NCBI RefSeq assembly: GCF_029892445.1
Contig: NZ_JARXVJ010000001.1
Location: 1,364,001 to 1,428,000, forward strand
From: Chryseobacterium sp. H1D6B
Lineage (GTDB): Bacteria > Bacteroidota > Bacteroidia > Flavobacteriales > Weeksellaceae
Direction of reading: 5' to 3'
Length of the DNA: 64,000 nt
Positions 27,282 to 35,419 of this stretch are shown here, piece by piece. How positions within the stretch are numbered: position 1 is the first letter of the stretch; each line of letters begins with the position of its first letter. Below the pieces are notes generated by a model. The model was not told where the DNA came from. It did no database searches and was given only the letters and a program-made list of their open reading frames with translations. The position numbers and the translations under genes were made by a program.

Positions 27282-28436
27282 ATGACAACAAAATATGACT
27301 TGATCGTTGTAGGAGGAGGAATTTTAGGAACGTTCCATGCTTATCATGCCTTAAAAAAGAACCTTAAAGTAGTGCTCCTTGAAAAAAATTCTCTTCCTCA
27401 AGGAGCAACGGTAAGAAATTTCGGGCAGGTAGTTCCTTCGGGAATGGACCCTAAATGGCAGAACTTCGGGAGAGAAAGTCTGGCAATTTATAATGAACTC
27501 CAGGCTCAGACCAATTTAACAATAAGAAAAAACGGCTCGGTTTATATCGCTTCAAATGAGGAAGAACTGCAGCTGATCAATGAACTCTACGATATCAATA
27601 AGACCAACAGCTACGAATCAGTTCTTTTATCAAAAAGTGAATGTATCAGCAGGTTTGACGGCCTCCGTTCAGATTACTGCAAAGGAGGATTATTTTTTCC
27701 TCAGGAATTATCTGTGGACCCTGCAGAAATGATCGTAAAGCTCCACTCTCTTTTACAGGAAAAATTAGGCTTAAAAATTTTTTACAATACTACAGTGGTT
27801 GAAACCTATGAAGACGATAATAAGTGTACCGTAATAACTGCCGATGGAACAGAATTGAATGCTTCGAAAATCATTATCTGCGGCGGCCACGAGTTTAAAA
27901 CATTGTACCCTAATGTATTTAATGAAAGTGATTTAGAGGTGAGCAAACTGCAGATGCTTCAGACAAAACCACAGGGAATATATTCGCTGCAGGGAAATAT
28001 TCTTACCGGACTTTCAATCAGAAGATATGAGTCTTTTGAAGAATGTCCTTCTTTCGAAAAGATCAAGTCTCTGGAAGATCCGAATTCTTTTGAAAAGAAG
28101 TTTGGCGTCCACATTTTATTTAAACAGGCTCTGGACGGATCAATTATTCTGGGAGATTCTCATGAATATGCTGACGCAAAAGATTCAGACAATTTAGGAT
28201 ATGATCTTAATATGGAGATCGATGAATTCATGATCAATGAAGCCAAAAAAATTATTGACCTTCCTACTTATGAAATTCAGAGAAGATGGTTTGGAGTGTA
28301 TTCTCAATGCAAAACGAAAGATATTTTCGAACATGATCCTTCTCCAAACATTCACATCATAACCGGTATCGGAGGAAAAGGAATGACAGGAAGCGGAGGC
28401 TTTTCAAAATTTAATATAGATAAAATTTACGCATAA
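27282..28436 (+). CDS. TIGR03364 (HpnW-type) FAD-dependent oxidoreductase
   Basis: The 384-residue protein is a DAO-fold flavoenzyme. It has the dinucleotide-binding VVGGGILGTFHAYHALKKN (residues 8-27), the ATVRNFGQVVPSGMD segment characteristic of TIGR03364, and a C-terminal GIGGKGMTGSGGFS. TIGR03364 members typically neighbour phosphonatase-like hydrolases (TIGR03351) and are thought to oxidise aminophosphonates such as 2-aminoethylphosphonate analogues to aldehydes. The same pairing occurs here, since the hydrolase gene follows after 5 bases. The exact aminophosphonate is unknown. Confidence 0.88.
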   Translation: MTTKYDLIVVGGGILGTFHAYHALKKNLKVVLLEKNSLPQGATVRNFGQVVPSGMDPKWQNFGRESLAIYNELQAQTNLTIRKNGSVYIASNEEELQLINELYDINKTNSYESVLLSKSECISRFDGLRSDYCKGGLFFPQELSVDPAEMIVKLHSLLQEKLGLKIFYNTTVVETYEDDNKCTVITADGTELNASKIIICGGHEFKTLYPNVFNESDLEVSKLQMLQTKPQGIYSLQGNILTGLSIRRYESFEECPSFEKIKSLEDPNSFEKKFGVHILFKQALDGSIILGDSHEYADAKDSDNLGYDLNMEIDEFMINEAKKIIDLPTYEIQRRWFGVYSQCKTKDIFEHDPSPNIHIITGIGGKGMTGSGGFSKFNIDKIYA

Positions 28437-28441
28437 AAATA

Positions 28442-29113
28442 ATGAAGAACATAGAATTATTGGTCTTGGATATGGCCGGGACAACAATTAATGAAGACAA
28501 TGTAGTTTATAAAACACTTATGAATGCCGTGAACAATTATGGCTATCAGGTTTCTTTGGAAAAGGTTTTACACAGCTGTGCAGGAAAGGAAAAATTGGAA
28601 GCGATACGCAGCTTATTGAAAGAGATTGACGGCAATGAAGATGAATCACTCGCAATTTTTGAAAATTTCTCTGATACCTTAAAAGAAGCTTATCAAAACT
28701 TGGAAGTAAAACCTATTACCGGCGTAGAAAACTTTTTATTAAAAATGAGAGCCCAAAATAAAAAGATCGTTTTAAACACAGGCTATACTTCAGAAATAGC
28801 ACAGCAGCTTCTGGACAAATTGGGATGGAAAGAGAATGTACATTATGATGCATTAATCACTGCCGATGACGTTTCAGAAAGCAGACCCAGTCCTGAAATG
28901 ATCCATCTTGCTATGAAAAAGTTTAATATTAACAGCCCGGACAAGGTTTTAAAAGCCGGTGATTCTGTCATCGATATTGAAGAGGGGAAAAATGCCGGAT
29001 GCGGACTTACAATTGGAGTTCTTTCAGGAGCACAGAACAAAGCCGAACTGGAAAAATCTAATCCGGATTTCATTTTCAATACAATTTCTGAGGCTGAGAA
29101 AATTCTGATTTAA
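28442..29113 (+). CDS. Phosphonatase-like HAD hydrolase (TIGR03351)
   Basis: The 223-residue protein is a HAD-superfamily hydrolase. Its motif I LVLDMAGTTINED (nucleophile Asp10) has the MAGTT form found in phosphonoacetaldehyde hydrolases rather than the DGT form of ordinary phosphatases. Motif II is the Thr in VLNTGYTSE, and motif IV is AGDSVIDIEEGKNAGC. A cap-domain Lys in CAGKEKLEAIR could be the Schiff-base lysine. With the FAD oxidase it would cleave the C-P bond of a phosphonoaldehyde and release phosphate. It is encoded within the five-gene operon. Confidence 0.9.
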   Translation: MKNIELLVLDMAGTTINEDNVVYKTLMNAVNNYGYQVSLEKVLHSCAGKEKLEAIRSLLKEIDGNEDESLAIFENFSDTLKEAYQNLEVKPITGVENFLLKMRAQNKKIVLNTGYTSEIAQQLLDKLGWKENVHYDALITADDVSESRPSPEMIHLAMKKFNINSPDKVLKAGDSVIDIEEGKNAGCGLTIGVLSGAQNKAELEKSNPDFIFNTISEAEKILI

Positions 29114-29146
29114 TTATTGTCATCAATTAACATTAATAAATATCTT

Positions 29147-31000
29147 ATGAAAACAAAACTATTTTCCCTTGCAGTCGTAATGAGCTGTTTTTTAGGAGCT
29201 CAGACAAAAAAAGTACTTTTTATCGGTATAGACGGCTGTCGGGCTGATGTCATGATGTCCTCAAGCACGCCCAATATTCAGAGTCTGGTTTCAAAATCCA
29301 TCTATTCTATAGACGGTCTCTGCGCAGCCACCACGTGGAGCGGAAACGGATGGAGCACAATGCTTACAGGTGTATGGCATACAAAACATAATGTTCAGGA
29401 TAACAATTTCACAAGCCCGAACTATAGTAATTATCCTGATTTTTTAACAAGAGCCGAAACTTTCAATCCTAATTTAAGAACAATTTCCTTGGCAAATTGG
29501 GCTCCTATCAATGATAAAATCGTTCAAAATGCTGATGTGAAAACTAATTTAAGTACAGATTTAGCGGTTAAAAATGCAGCTGTTAATGCTTTACAGAATG
29601 ACAACCCTGATATTTTATTTGTTGATTTTGATGATGTAGACCACGCGGGACACTCTTATGGTTTTTCCTCAAGTGTTCCTCAGTATGTTTCATCCATTCA
29701 AATTACAGACGCTTATATTGGTGAAATTGTAAATGCTATGAAAAATAGAGCATCCTACAATAATGAAGACTGGCTGGTTGTTTTAACGACGGATCATGGA
29801 GCTGTGGATGACGGCCACGGAGGAGGAAACCTTACTGAAAGAAATATTTTCACTATTTATTCTAATCCCAATTTTACTCCCCAGCAGATCAGTAAAACCA
29901 TTATTGACACTAATAAAACATTCAACCAGCTTAATTTTCCTGCGGGAACTTATGCAAAACCGGCTAATCAAACTCCTTTTAATTTTGGTGCTTCTCAAGA
30001 TTTTACTATTGAATTCTGGGTAAAACCGAATGTAAGCTTTTCCAGCGATCCTGTAATGATCAGCAATAAAAACTGGGCTAATGGAAAAAATAAAGGATTT
30101 GTTTTCTCAGGATATTCAGGGCAGACATTTAAAATGAACATTGGAGACGGAACCAACAGGATTGACCTTGTCGGAGGAAAAATGGAAACCAATAAATGGA
30201 AACATATTGCGGCAAGCTTTGACAGAGACGGACTTGTAACACTATATGAAGACGGCGTGCCGGTAACTTTCGCAAAAATGAATACCATCGGAAATATTGA
30301 TTCCGGACTTCCTTTTACAATCAATCAGGATGGAACCAATGTTTACAATCTAAATCTTGCCGCTTCTTACAAAGATATCAGAATCTGGAAATCCGCTCTC
30401 CCTAATGATGTTTTGGTTAACTGGGCTAACCAAGATATTACCCCTTCACATCCCTATTATTCTCAATTATTAGCCAACTGGAAATGTGACGAAGCATCAG
30501 GAAATACGCTGGCTGATTCAAGTCTAAACGGTAATAATGCAGCGGTTACAGGTGTTCCTACCCGTAATGCTAATACTGTAACTAATTTTAAAATTTATAA
30601 TTATACCTCAACAACCAGAGAAACTGACCATCTTCCTACCGTTTTAAACTGGCTGTGTATTCCCGTTCAAGCTTCTTGGGGCATAGACGGCATCAATAGA
30701 ATTCCTCTGTGTTCAAACGGAACTTTATCTACAAAAGATGCAGCCTTATCGACCAATGATTTTACGGTTTACCCTAATCCAGCCGGTCAGGAAGTGAATG
30801 TAAAATTCAATTCTGATGAAAAAGAAGTAAAGGTTGACATTATCGATGCAAGAGGAGCGATCGTTTTAAATAAAAAATTAAGCTCTTCAAAAGGATTTTA
30901 TGATGAAAAAATTAACATTAATAACCTTTCAACCGGATTTTATTTTATAAAAATCACAGGAAATAAAAAATCTCTTTCAAAAACATTCATCAAAAAATAA
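29147..31000 (+). CDS. Secreted alkaline-phosphatase-superfamily enzyme with LamG and T9SS sorting domains
   Basis: The 617-residue protein has a signal peptide (MKTKLFSLAVVMSCFLGAQ). An alkaline phosphatase/nucleotide-pyrophosphatase domain follows (about 20-260), with metal ligand Asp29 in GIDGCRAD, a nucleophile Thr/Ser in ATTWSGNGWSTML (62-74), DFDDVDHAGHSYG and LTTDHGAVDDGHGG. Next come a LamG/concanavalin-like domain (about 285-440), an AP-like remainder, and a C-terminal type A T9SS sorting domain (VYPNPAG). It should act at the cell surface on phosphodiesters, phosphomonoesters or phosphonoesters. ATG 29147 is chosen over upstream in-frame codons because the signal peptide begins there. 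Confidence 0.9.
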   Translation: MKTKLFSLAVVMSCFLGAQTKKVLFIGIDGCRADVMMSSSTPNIQSLVSKSIYSIDGLCAATTWSGNGWSTMLTGVWHTKHNVQDNNFTSPNYSNYPDFLTRAETFNPNLRTISLANWAPINDKIVQNADVKTNLSTDLAVKNAAVNALQNDNPDILFVDFDDVDHAGHSYGFSSSVPQYVSSIQITDAYIGEIVNAMKNRASYNNEDWLVVLTTDHGAVDDGHGGGNLTERNIFTIYSNPNFTPQQISKTIIDTNKTFNQLNFPAGTYAKPANQTPFNFGASQDFTIEFWVKPNVSFSSDPVMISNKNWANGKNKGFVFSGYSGQTFKMNIGDGTNRIDLVGGKMETNKWKHIAASFDRDGLVTLYEDGVPVTFAKMNTIGNIDSGLPFTINQDGTNVYNLNLAASYKDIRIWKSALPNDVLVNWANQDITPSHPYYSQLLANWKCDEASGNTLADSSLNGNNAAVTGVPTRNANTVTNFKIYNYTSTTRETDHLPTVLNWLCIPVQASWGIDGINRIPLCSNGTLSTKDAALSTNDFTVYPNPAGQEVNVKFNSDEKEVKVDIIDARGAIVLNKKLSSSKGFYDEKININNLSTGFYFIKITGNKKSLSKTFIKK

Positions 31001-31040
31001 ATATTTTTTTCAGTACATATCATTAGTAAGTTTAAATTTT

Positions 31041-31085
31041 GATATTAGAATGCGGATTTTTATTCCAAATTCTAATATCTTTTTA
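31041..31085 (+). terminator. Terminator of the phosphonate-type operon
   Basis: GATATTAGAAT (31041-31051) and ATTCTAATATC (31069-31079) form an 11-bp stem, with a small inner GGA/TCC pairing in the loop. It is followed by TTTTTATTTTTATT. Confidence 0.8.
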
Positions 31086-31388
31086 TTTTTATTGAATTTT
31101 TTTAGTTGGAGAAGCGGGCTGGATATTTGGCGCTTTAGTAGAGTATCCTGCAGATTGAGAAGTAAACTCAGCTAAAAAATCAACTATCAGCGGAATGATA
31201 TATCCTAATTATCAACCGTATGAAGACAACAGAGGCGCAGCTCTCTGCAATAGTAAAAATTAAAATCTCATGCTTAAGACAGTATCTGGTTAAAGACTGC
31301 TTAAAAGCACATCCCAGAACGAGCTGCAGTAGAAAACCATGAACCAGCAATACCCAAGGACTGTACAGTATGACCATAATTAAAAAAC
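31086..31388. pseudogene. Unassigned stretch, possibly a decayed minus-strand gene
   Basis: No intact gene is supported here. On the minus strand, one frame gives a 39-residue open stretch ending at 31089 (LGYIIPLIVDFLAEF, then a Ser/Pro/Lys-rich tail). It is preceded by TGA TAA, while an adjacent frame upstream gives a hydrophobic run at 31180-31401. Shifting frames and consecutive stops fit an eroded membrane-protein gene, but I cannot name a parent family. Confidence 0.25.
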
Positions 31389-31440
31389 AAAATACACCCA
31401 AAAATCGGCTTTTAAAGGCTCCTTTTTTGAGTGTATTTTT
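31389..31440 (-). terminator. Hairpin after the cold-shock gene
   Basis: AAAATACAC (31389-31397) pairs with GTGTATTTT (31131+300, that is 31431-31439), with a second A5/T5 pairing inside. T-runs follow on both strands. It would end the minus-strand cold-shock operon. Confidence 0.6.
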
Positions 31441-31516
31441 TAAGGTATAAAAATGATAATCAATATTTAATCAGGATACTTCCCTCTTAAAGAGCTTTTA
31501 TCATTGTATGAAAATA

Positions 31517-31714
31517 TTATTGAGCCAGTTTTACGTTAACTGCGTTTAATCCTTTTTCACCTTTTTGTACTTCAAAAGTTACTTTGTCGTTTTCACGAAT
31601 AATTCTAGTACTTAAACCAGAAGAGTGTACAAATATATCTTCACCTCCAGCTGTTGGAGAAATAAATCCGAAGCCTTTTACTTCGTTAAAAAATTTTACT
31701 GTGCCTTCTTGCAT
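31517..31714 (-). CDS. Cold shock protein, CspA family
   Basis: The 65-residue protein is a single cold-shock domain that binds single-stranded RNA and DNA. RNP-1 is KGFGFISP (residues 13-20) and RNP-2 is DIFVHSSGL (26-34). The start MQEGTVKFFNEVKGFG is typical. It lies 36 bases downstream of a second cold-shock-domain gene, and the spacer is rich in CAA repeats and carries no clear promoter. It is therefore probably the last cistron of an operon with the DEAD protein and the larger cold-shock protein. Confidence 0.95.
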   Translation of the reverse strand: MQEGTVKFFNEVKGFGFISPTAGGEDIFVHSSGLSTRIIRENDKVTFEVQKGEKGLNAVNVKLAQ

Positions 31715-31750
31715 CTTGTTGTTATTAAAAATTGTTGTTGTTATTATTAT

Positions 31751-32185
31751 TTATTTGATAAGTTGAATGTCAACGGCAGAAAATCCTTTTGCGGATCTTT
31801 CTTTTTCAAAAGATACTTTATTTCCTTTTTTCACAGGATGTGCACAATTGTTTGTGTGGAAAAACACATTTTCCTTAGTCCTGTCTTCAGTAATAAACCC
31901 GTATCCTTTTTCACTGAAAAACGTAACGATCCCTGATTTGCGAATTTCTTCTTCAGCAATTGGTGCTGCACCAAGCTGAATATTTTCGGGGTTAATTTCC
32001 TCTCTCTCATCTCCATCAGGAGGGGTAGAAGTAAGTTGTCCGTTTGTATCCACGTATAAAAGCATTTCATCAAAACCTTTTCCTTTATTGTTGTTGGTTT
32101 TGCGATCCTCGCGTCTCATTGCTTTTTCTTTTTGTTTTTGAATTTTTTTCTTGAAATTTTCTTTTTTAGAGAAAGAATCTGCCAT
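31751..32185 (-). CDS. Cold-shock-domain protein with basic N-terminal extension
   Basis: The 144-residue protein has a Lys/Arg-rich N-terminus (residues 1-38, FKKKIQKQKEKAMRREDRKTNNNKGKG). A linker of about 45 residues follows, then a C-terminal cold-shock domain (about 84-144) with RNP-1 KGYGFITED and RNP-2 NVFFHTNNC. It is likely an RNA chaperone whose basic arm adds RNA affinity. The start is 16 bases after the DEAD-protein stop codon, so the two are co-transcribed. This extended form is common in Flavobacteriia. Confidence 0.9.
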   Translation of the reverse strand: MADSFSKKENFKKKIQKQKEKAMRREDRKTNNNKGKGFDEMLLYVDTNGQLTSTPPDGDEREEINPENIQLGAAPIAEEEIRKSGIVTFFSEKGYGFITEDRTKENVFFHTNNCAHPVKKGNKVSFEKERSAKGFSAVDIQLIK

Positions 32186-32201
32186 AAATTATTTTTAGTA
32201 T

Positions 32202-32939
32202 TTAATTATTGTATTGAAATTTTTGTTTATTCAGACTAATAACAGGTATTGTAAAACCTATCAGCTTTTGAATATCTTTTAAATGCTGCATCATCTGAGA
32301 CTTTTCTGAAACGGGACTTACTGTTATTTCAACAGGGTTCCTTACGATAGTTTCTGCAAATTTACGCATATCTTTAGGCATTGCTGCGGAAAAGAATAAA
32401 GTTTGTTTTTTTTGAGGAAGAAGACTGTTGATTTTTTTTACCTCTTTTAAAAAACCCATGTCCATCATCTTATCCGCTTCATCCACCACTAATATTTCTA
32501 TTTTGGAAAAATCTATATGTCTTTGATTCTCCAGATCTAATAATCTTTCTGGTGTTGCGATAAGAACGTCTACTCTCTTTCTAAGGGCGGCCAGCTGTCC
32601 TCCCTGTAACACTCCCTCAAAAATTGAAAGCTGTGATAAAGGCAGGTATTTGCTGTAAATTTTGAAATTTTCTTCAATATGTACCGCTCTTTCACGTGTT
32701 GGTGTTAAAATCAATGTCCGAATTTCTTTATGATCAGGAGCATTTTTTTTAAGCATCTGAAGAACAGGCATCACAAATGCGGCTGTCTTTCCTGTCCCTT
32801 TCTGTACGCATCCTATAATATCTTTCCCAGTCAGAATAGTAGGAATTGCTTTACTCTGTATTTCTGTTGGTTTCGAATATCCTGCTTCTGTAGCAGCACG
32901 TATAATAGGGTTTATTAAATTTAAATTTTTGAAATTCAT
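32202..32939 (-). CDS. Truncated DEAD-box protein lacking the second RecA domain
   Basis: The 245-residue protein is the first RecA-like domain of a DEAD-box RNA helicase. It has a Q motif (GYSKPTEIQ), motif I QKGTGKT, PTRERA, GG, TPERLLD, DEAD and SAA. Several motifs deviate: AQTGTGKT to VQKGTGKT, PTREL to PTRER, TPGR to TPER and SAT to SAA. After SPVSEKSQMMQH the sequence jumps to LKDIQKLIGFTIPVISL, which resembles the very end of RhlE-type helicases (family LIG-x-IPV). About 170 residues holding motifs IV-VI therefore appear to be deleted in frame. It should lack helicase activity, but could bind ATP or RNA. Confidence 0.88.
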   Translation of the reverse strand: MNFKNLNLINPIIRAATEAGYSKPTEIQSKAIPTILTGKDIIGCVQKGTGKTAAFVMPVLQMLKKNAPDHKEIRTLILTPTRERAVHIEENFKIYSKYLPLSQLSIFEGVLQGGQLAALRKRVDVLIATPERLLDLENQRHIDFSKIEILVVDEADKMMDMGFLKEVKKINSLLPQKKQTLFFSAAMPKDMRKFAETIVRNPVEITVSPVSEKSQMMQHLKDIQKLIGFTIPVISLNKQKFQYNN

Positions 32940-33047
32940 TATTTAGAATACACCGGGTTACCAGCTTGTTTGTGAATCAGTTTCCTTGTCAGAAATTGAA
33001 ATTATATATTTTGATTTGGTATAAGGATGAAAAGAGAATAGTTAAAA

Positions 33048-33125
33048 CTATTTCTTTCTTGCCCTCTTTTGTGCTGATTTTTTTTCGGTAGTCTGAGAAT
33101 CCTGGCGGCCAACATACTTATTCAT
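33048..33125 (-). CDS. Possible 25-residue basic leader peptide
   Basis: A short open frame reads MNKYVGRQDSQTTEKKSAQK followed by RARKK and a stop. It lies between a promoter-like element (33243-33250) and the DEAD-protein gene, which starts 108 bases further on, so it would be in the cold-shock transcript leader. It is strongly basic at its C-terminus. There is no recognisable ribosome-binding site, as is usual in Bacteroidota. Coding status is inferred only from the open frame and position. Confidence 0.35.
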   Translation of the reverse strand: MNKYVGRQDSQTTEKKSAQKRARKK

Positions 33126-33510
33126 ACTATTGAATTAGGGGTTAAAATGGGGCTGCTGAAAAAGCGAAAACTGAGAGAAAAAAATAGGTATTCTAAACTG
33201 TAACAGAAAAGCAAAGGCAGAGGCCTGTTTATTAATATGTTGCAAATATACAATAAATTTATTTAATCGTTTTTTTTAATGGTTATAAGTATCTATCCGG
33301 CAAGCATTACACATAACCGACTATTTTACGCTATAACCAAGTATCTACTAAGCTACAGTCATTTCTTTCATTCTATTAGTGTTCATCGTACTTCAGATCA
33401 TTCTGTTTTAATTTTCTAAAACCAATAGCTGCTATAATTGGATGATTCCTAATTTTTTTAAAAGTTACGCATTTAAATCGTAAGTTTCACCAATAAATGA
33501 AAAATATATG
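33126..33510. other. Intergenic region between acyl-CoA dehydrogenase and cold-shock leader
   Basis: Apart from the promoter element at 33243-33250 I see no gene or repeat in these 385 AT-rich bases. The stretch 33251-33510 is downstream of the acyl-CoA dehydrogenase gene and holds no clear terminator. Confidence 0.5.
33243..33250 (-). promoter_or_regulatory. Promoter -7 element of the cold-shock operon
   Basis: The minus strand reads TATATTTG, a perfect TAnnTTTG. It would give a leader of roughly 300 bases before the DEAD-protein gene, which fits the long leaders of cold-shock mRNAs. No clear -33 TTTG was found. Confidence 0.5.
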
Positions 33511-35019
33511 TTAAAACGCCTTCCAATCGCTCTTATCACTGATATCATTTAAGGCATTCAGATTTTGGTGATGACTGATAGAGGAAAGAAGAACACCTAT
33601 TTCATGTCTTACCATCTGAATGCTGTTGTCAGTAAGTTCCTGATCAAACCCTGAAGCATTAAGCTCAAGCAGATCATTAATCGTAATAATACGTGCAATG
33701 ATTTTCCCAAGGTCTATCATTTTTCTTTGAGATAGGGGGTTATTTATTGTAAAATCTAATTCTTTATTATAAAGCTTCACTGCCTCTCTAGTTTTATCAT
33801 CCTGAGCCAGATAAGTTCCAAAATTCTCTGTTTTTTTCTTTCTCATATCTTTCAGGATTCCTTCTGAGATCTGCGTATAAAGCATTTCATTAGATCCCTC
33901 AAAGATCTGGAACGGACGGCTGTCCATAATCCCTCTTCCTCCAATATGGCTGATTCTATAGCCCTTTGCGCCTGAAAGCTGAACATTGATCTGTGCCGCT
34001 TCCTGCATCATATCCGTTACTAGAGCTTTCATACTATTCGCATGAATACCGCTTCCTGACACATCATTCTCTATACCGCTTATGCTGCAGCTTTTAGCAC
34101 ACATTGCTGAAGAGAGAGTGAAAAATGACTGAAGTCTTGCAATCTGGTACTGAACCTGATCTAAAGCAAGAAGATTAGAGGTCCCGACTATTCTTTCTTT
34201 ACACTGTTTCATGGAATCATCCATCATGCGTTTCAAGAATCCCATTCCCATCCCTGGAAACTGGAGCCTGCTGCGGTGAAGAATATCAAGCATCATCTTC
34301 AAGCCTGTTGTTTCCGGAATCAGCTTATTTTGTTCCGGAACCTTAATATCAATCTTATTCAGTCCGTAAGGGATCATATACAGGCCCGCATTGTCATAAT
34401 ATTCAACGACTTCAATATTCTGCTCTCTTTGGTGGGTATCTGCAATAAAGAAATCAACATCTCTTCCGAGATTTCCTTCTGCATTTAAATTTCTTGAAGT
34501 AATGAGCCAGTAATCGGCCATTCCCGTAAGTCCCTGCCAGTGTTTTGTTCCTTTTATATGATAGCTGTTGTCTTTCAGCTCATTCTGTGTTCTCATATTA
34601 AGTGCATCGCTTCCATAATCAGGCTCCGTGATCATCAAGCCTCCCATTGCCCCATATTTTAAGAAATGCCAAAAAATATCTTCTTTTACAGCCTCATTCC
34701 CATATTTGGCAAGAGGTTCTAGAAAAAGTGCAATATTAATTCCGAATGTTAAAGACAGCGGAAGCGATTCATACGAGGCCGCAGATAGAATGCCCAGACA
34801 TTCTTTTACGATCATTCCTCTTCCGCCAAATTCTTTGGGTACAGCAACCGATAAAGGCTTTAAATTCATTACCTCCTTCCATACACTTGGAGGGAGCCCT
34901 CTAGAAAGGCTGAGATTGTCTATATTCTCTTTTTCGAAAAGTGAAGCAATTGAGGTGGTAAAATGATTAAGAAACTCCGAATATGGAGTCTGAGGTAAAT
35001 CAGATGCAGATCTATTCAT
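33511..35019 (-). CDS. Acyl-CoA dehydrogenase family protein
   Basis: The 502-residue flavoprotein would oxidise an acyl-CoA to its 2-enoyl form. The fold shows the N-terminal helical domain and the beta domain with TEPDYGSDALNMRT and IKGTKHWQGLTGMADYWLI. The C-terminal helical domain has RLQFPGMGMGFLKRMMDDS and GRGIMDSRPFQIFEGSNEMLYTQISEG, which matches the usual EGT/N-E-I segment. It is about 110 residues longer than typical 380-residue members, with a C-terminal helical extension. I start it at ATG 35019, since upstream in-frame codons add an unlikely Cys/His-rich stretch. It stands alone. Confidence 0.88.
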   Translation of the reverse strand: MNRSASDLPQTPYSEFLNHFTTSIASLFEKENIDNLSLSRGLPPSVWKEVMNLKPLSVAVPKEFGGRGMIVKECLGILSAASYESLPLSLTFGINIALFLEPLAKYGNEAVKEDIFWHFLKYGAMGGLMITEPDYGSDALNMRTQNELKDNSYHIKGTKHWQGLTGMADYWLITSRNLNAEGNLGRDVDFFIADTHQREQNIEVVEYYDNAGLYMIPYGLNKIDIKVPEQNKLIPETTGLKMMLDILHRSRLQFPGMGMGFLKRMMDDSMKQCKERIVGTSNLLALDQVQYQIARLQSFFTLSSAMCAKSCSISGIENDVSGSGIHANSMKALVTDMMQEAAQINVQLSGAKGYRISHIGGRGIMDSRPFQIFEGSNEMLYTQISEGILKDMRKKKTENFGTYLAQDDKTREAVKLYNKELDFTINNPLSQRKMIDLGKIIARIITINDLLELNASGFDQELTDNSIQMVRHEIGVLLSSISHHQNLNALNDISDKSDWKAF

Positions 35020-35292
35020 AAATAATAAAATAAAGTGCTGCATGCCATCTATACAACAATGCAATATAGCGAAGCGAATGGCAACAGAACTTAATACTCT
35101 AAAATCGGCAGCTCCACATTAAATACAATACTTAACAAATGTAGGCTTTAAATAAATGGTTTCTATTATCTTTATTAAAAATACTTTTGAAATCTCCAAT
35201 GGAATACATGATAAGAATAAATGATCAACTAGAATAGGAAGCAACTGTAATAAAAACAAGAAGGGCTTTGTTTTGATGGGTATTAAAAATAA
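35020..35292. other. Intergenic region between the tRNA cluster and the acyl-CoA dehydrogenase gene
   Basis: I see no gene or clear regulatory site here. An apparent open frame on the minus strand starting in 35225-35464 is an artefact running through two tRNA genes. Confidence 0.5.
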
Positions 35293-35327
35293 AAAACCCT
35301 CTGTTAACCGAAGTTACAGAGGGTTTT
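35293..35327 (-). terminator. Terminator of the tRNA operon with cUUCGg loop
   Basis: On the minus strand AAAACCCTCTGTAAC pairs with GTTAACAGAGGGTTTT (one bulged base) around TTCG, giving the extra-stable C(UUCG)G tetraloop, followed by a T-run. It begins 3 bases after the 3' end of tRNA-Leu(TAA). Confidence 0.9.
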
Positions 35328-35329
35328 AG

Positions 35330-35413
35330 TACCCCGGGCGGGACTTGAACCCGCACGTCCTTACGAACACAGGATTTTAAGTCCTGCGTGTCTACCAGTT
35401 CCACCACCAGGGC
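35330..35413 (-). tRNA. tRNA-Leu (anticodon TAA)
   Basis: The 84-base minus-strand gene has acceptor stem GCCCTGG/CCGGGGT (with G-T and T-G pairs), the D-loop GGTAGACA, anticodon stem-loop GGACTTAAAATCC with TAA, a long variable arm and T-loop GTTCAAGT. The long variable arm fits a class II leucine tRNA. CCA is not encoded. It is the last tRNA of the cluster. Confidence 0.95.
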
Positions 35414-35419
35414 ATAGAG

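Noticed and set aside
29117-29146. Longer start for the secreted phosphatase
   Set aside because: It would put ten polar residues before an evident signal peptide; ATG 29147 is the natural start.
31180-31401. A 73-codon hydrophobic minus-strand open frame
   Set aside because: It has no recognisable start context or family and overlaps the terminator hairpin. It is treated only as part of a possibly decayed region.
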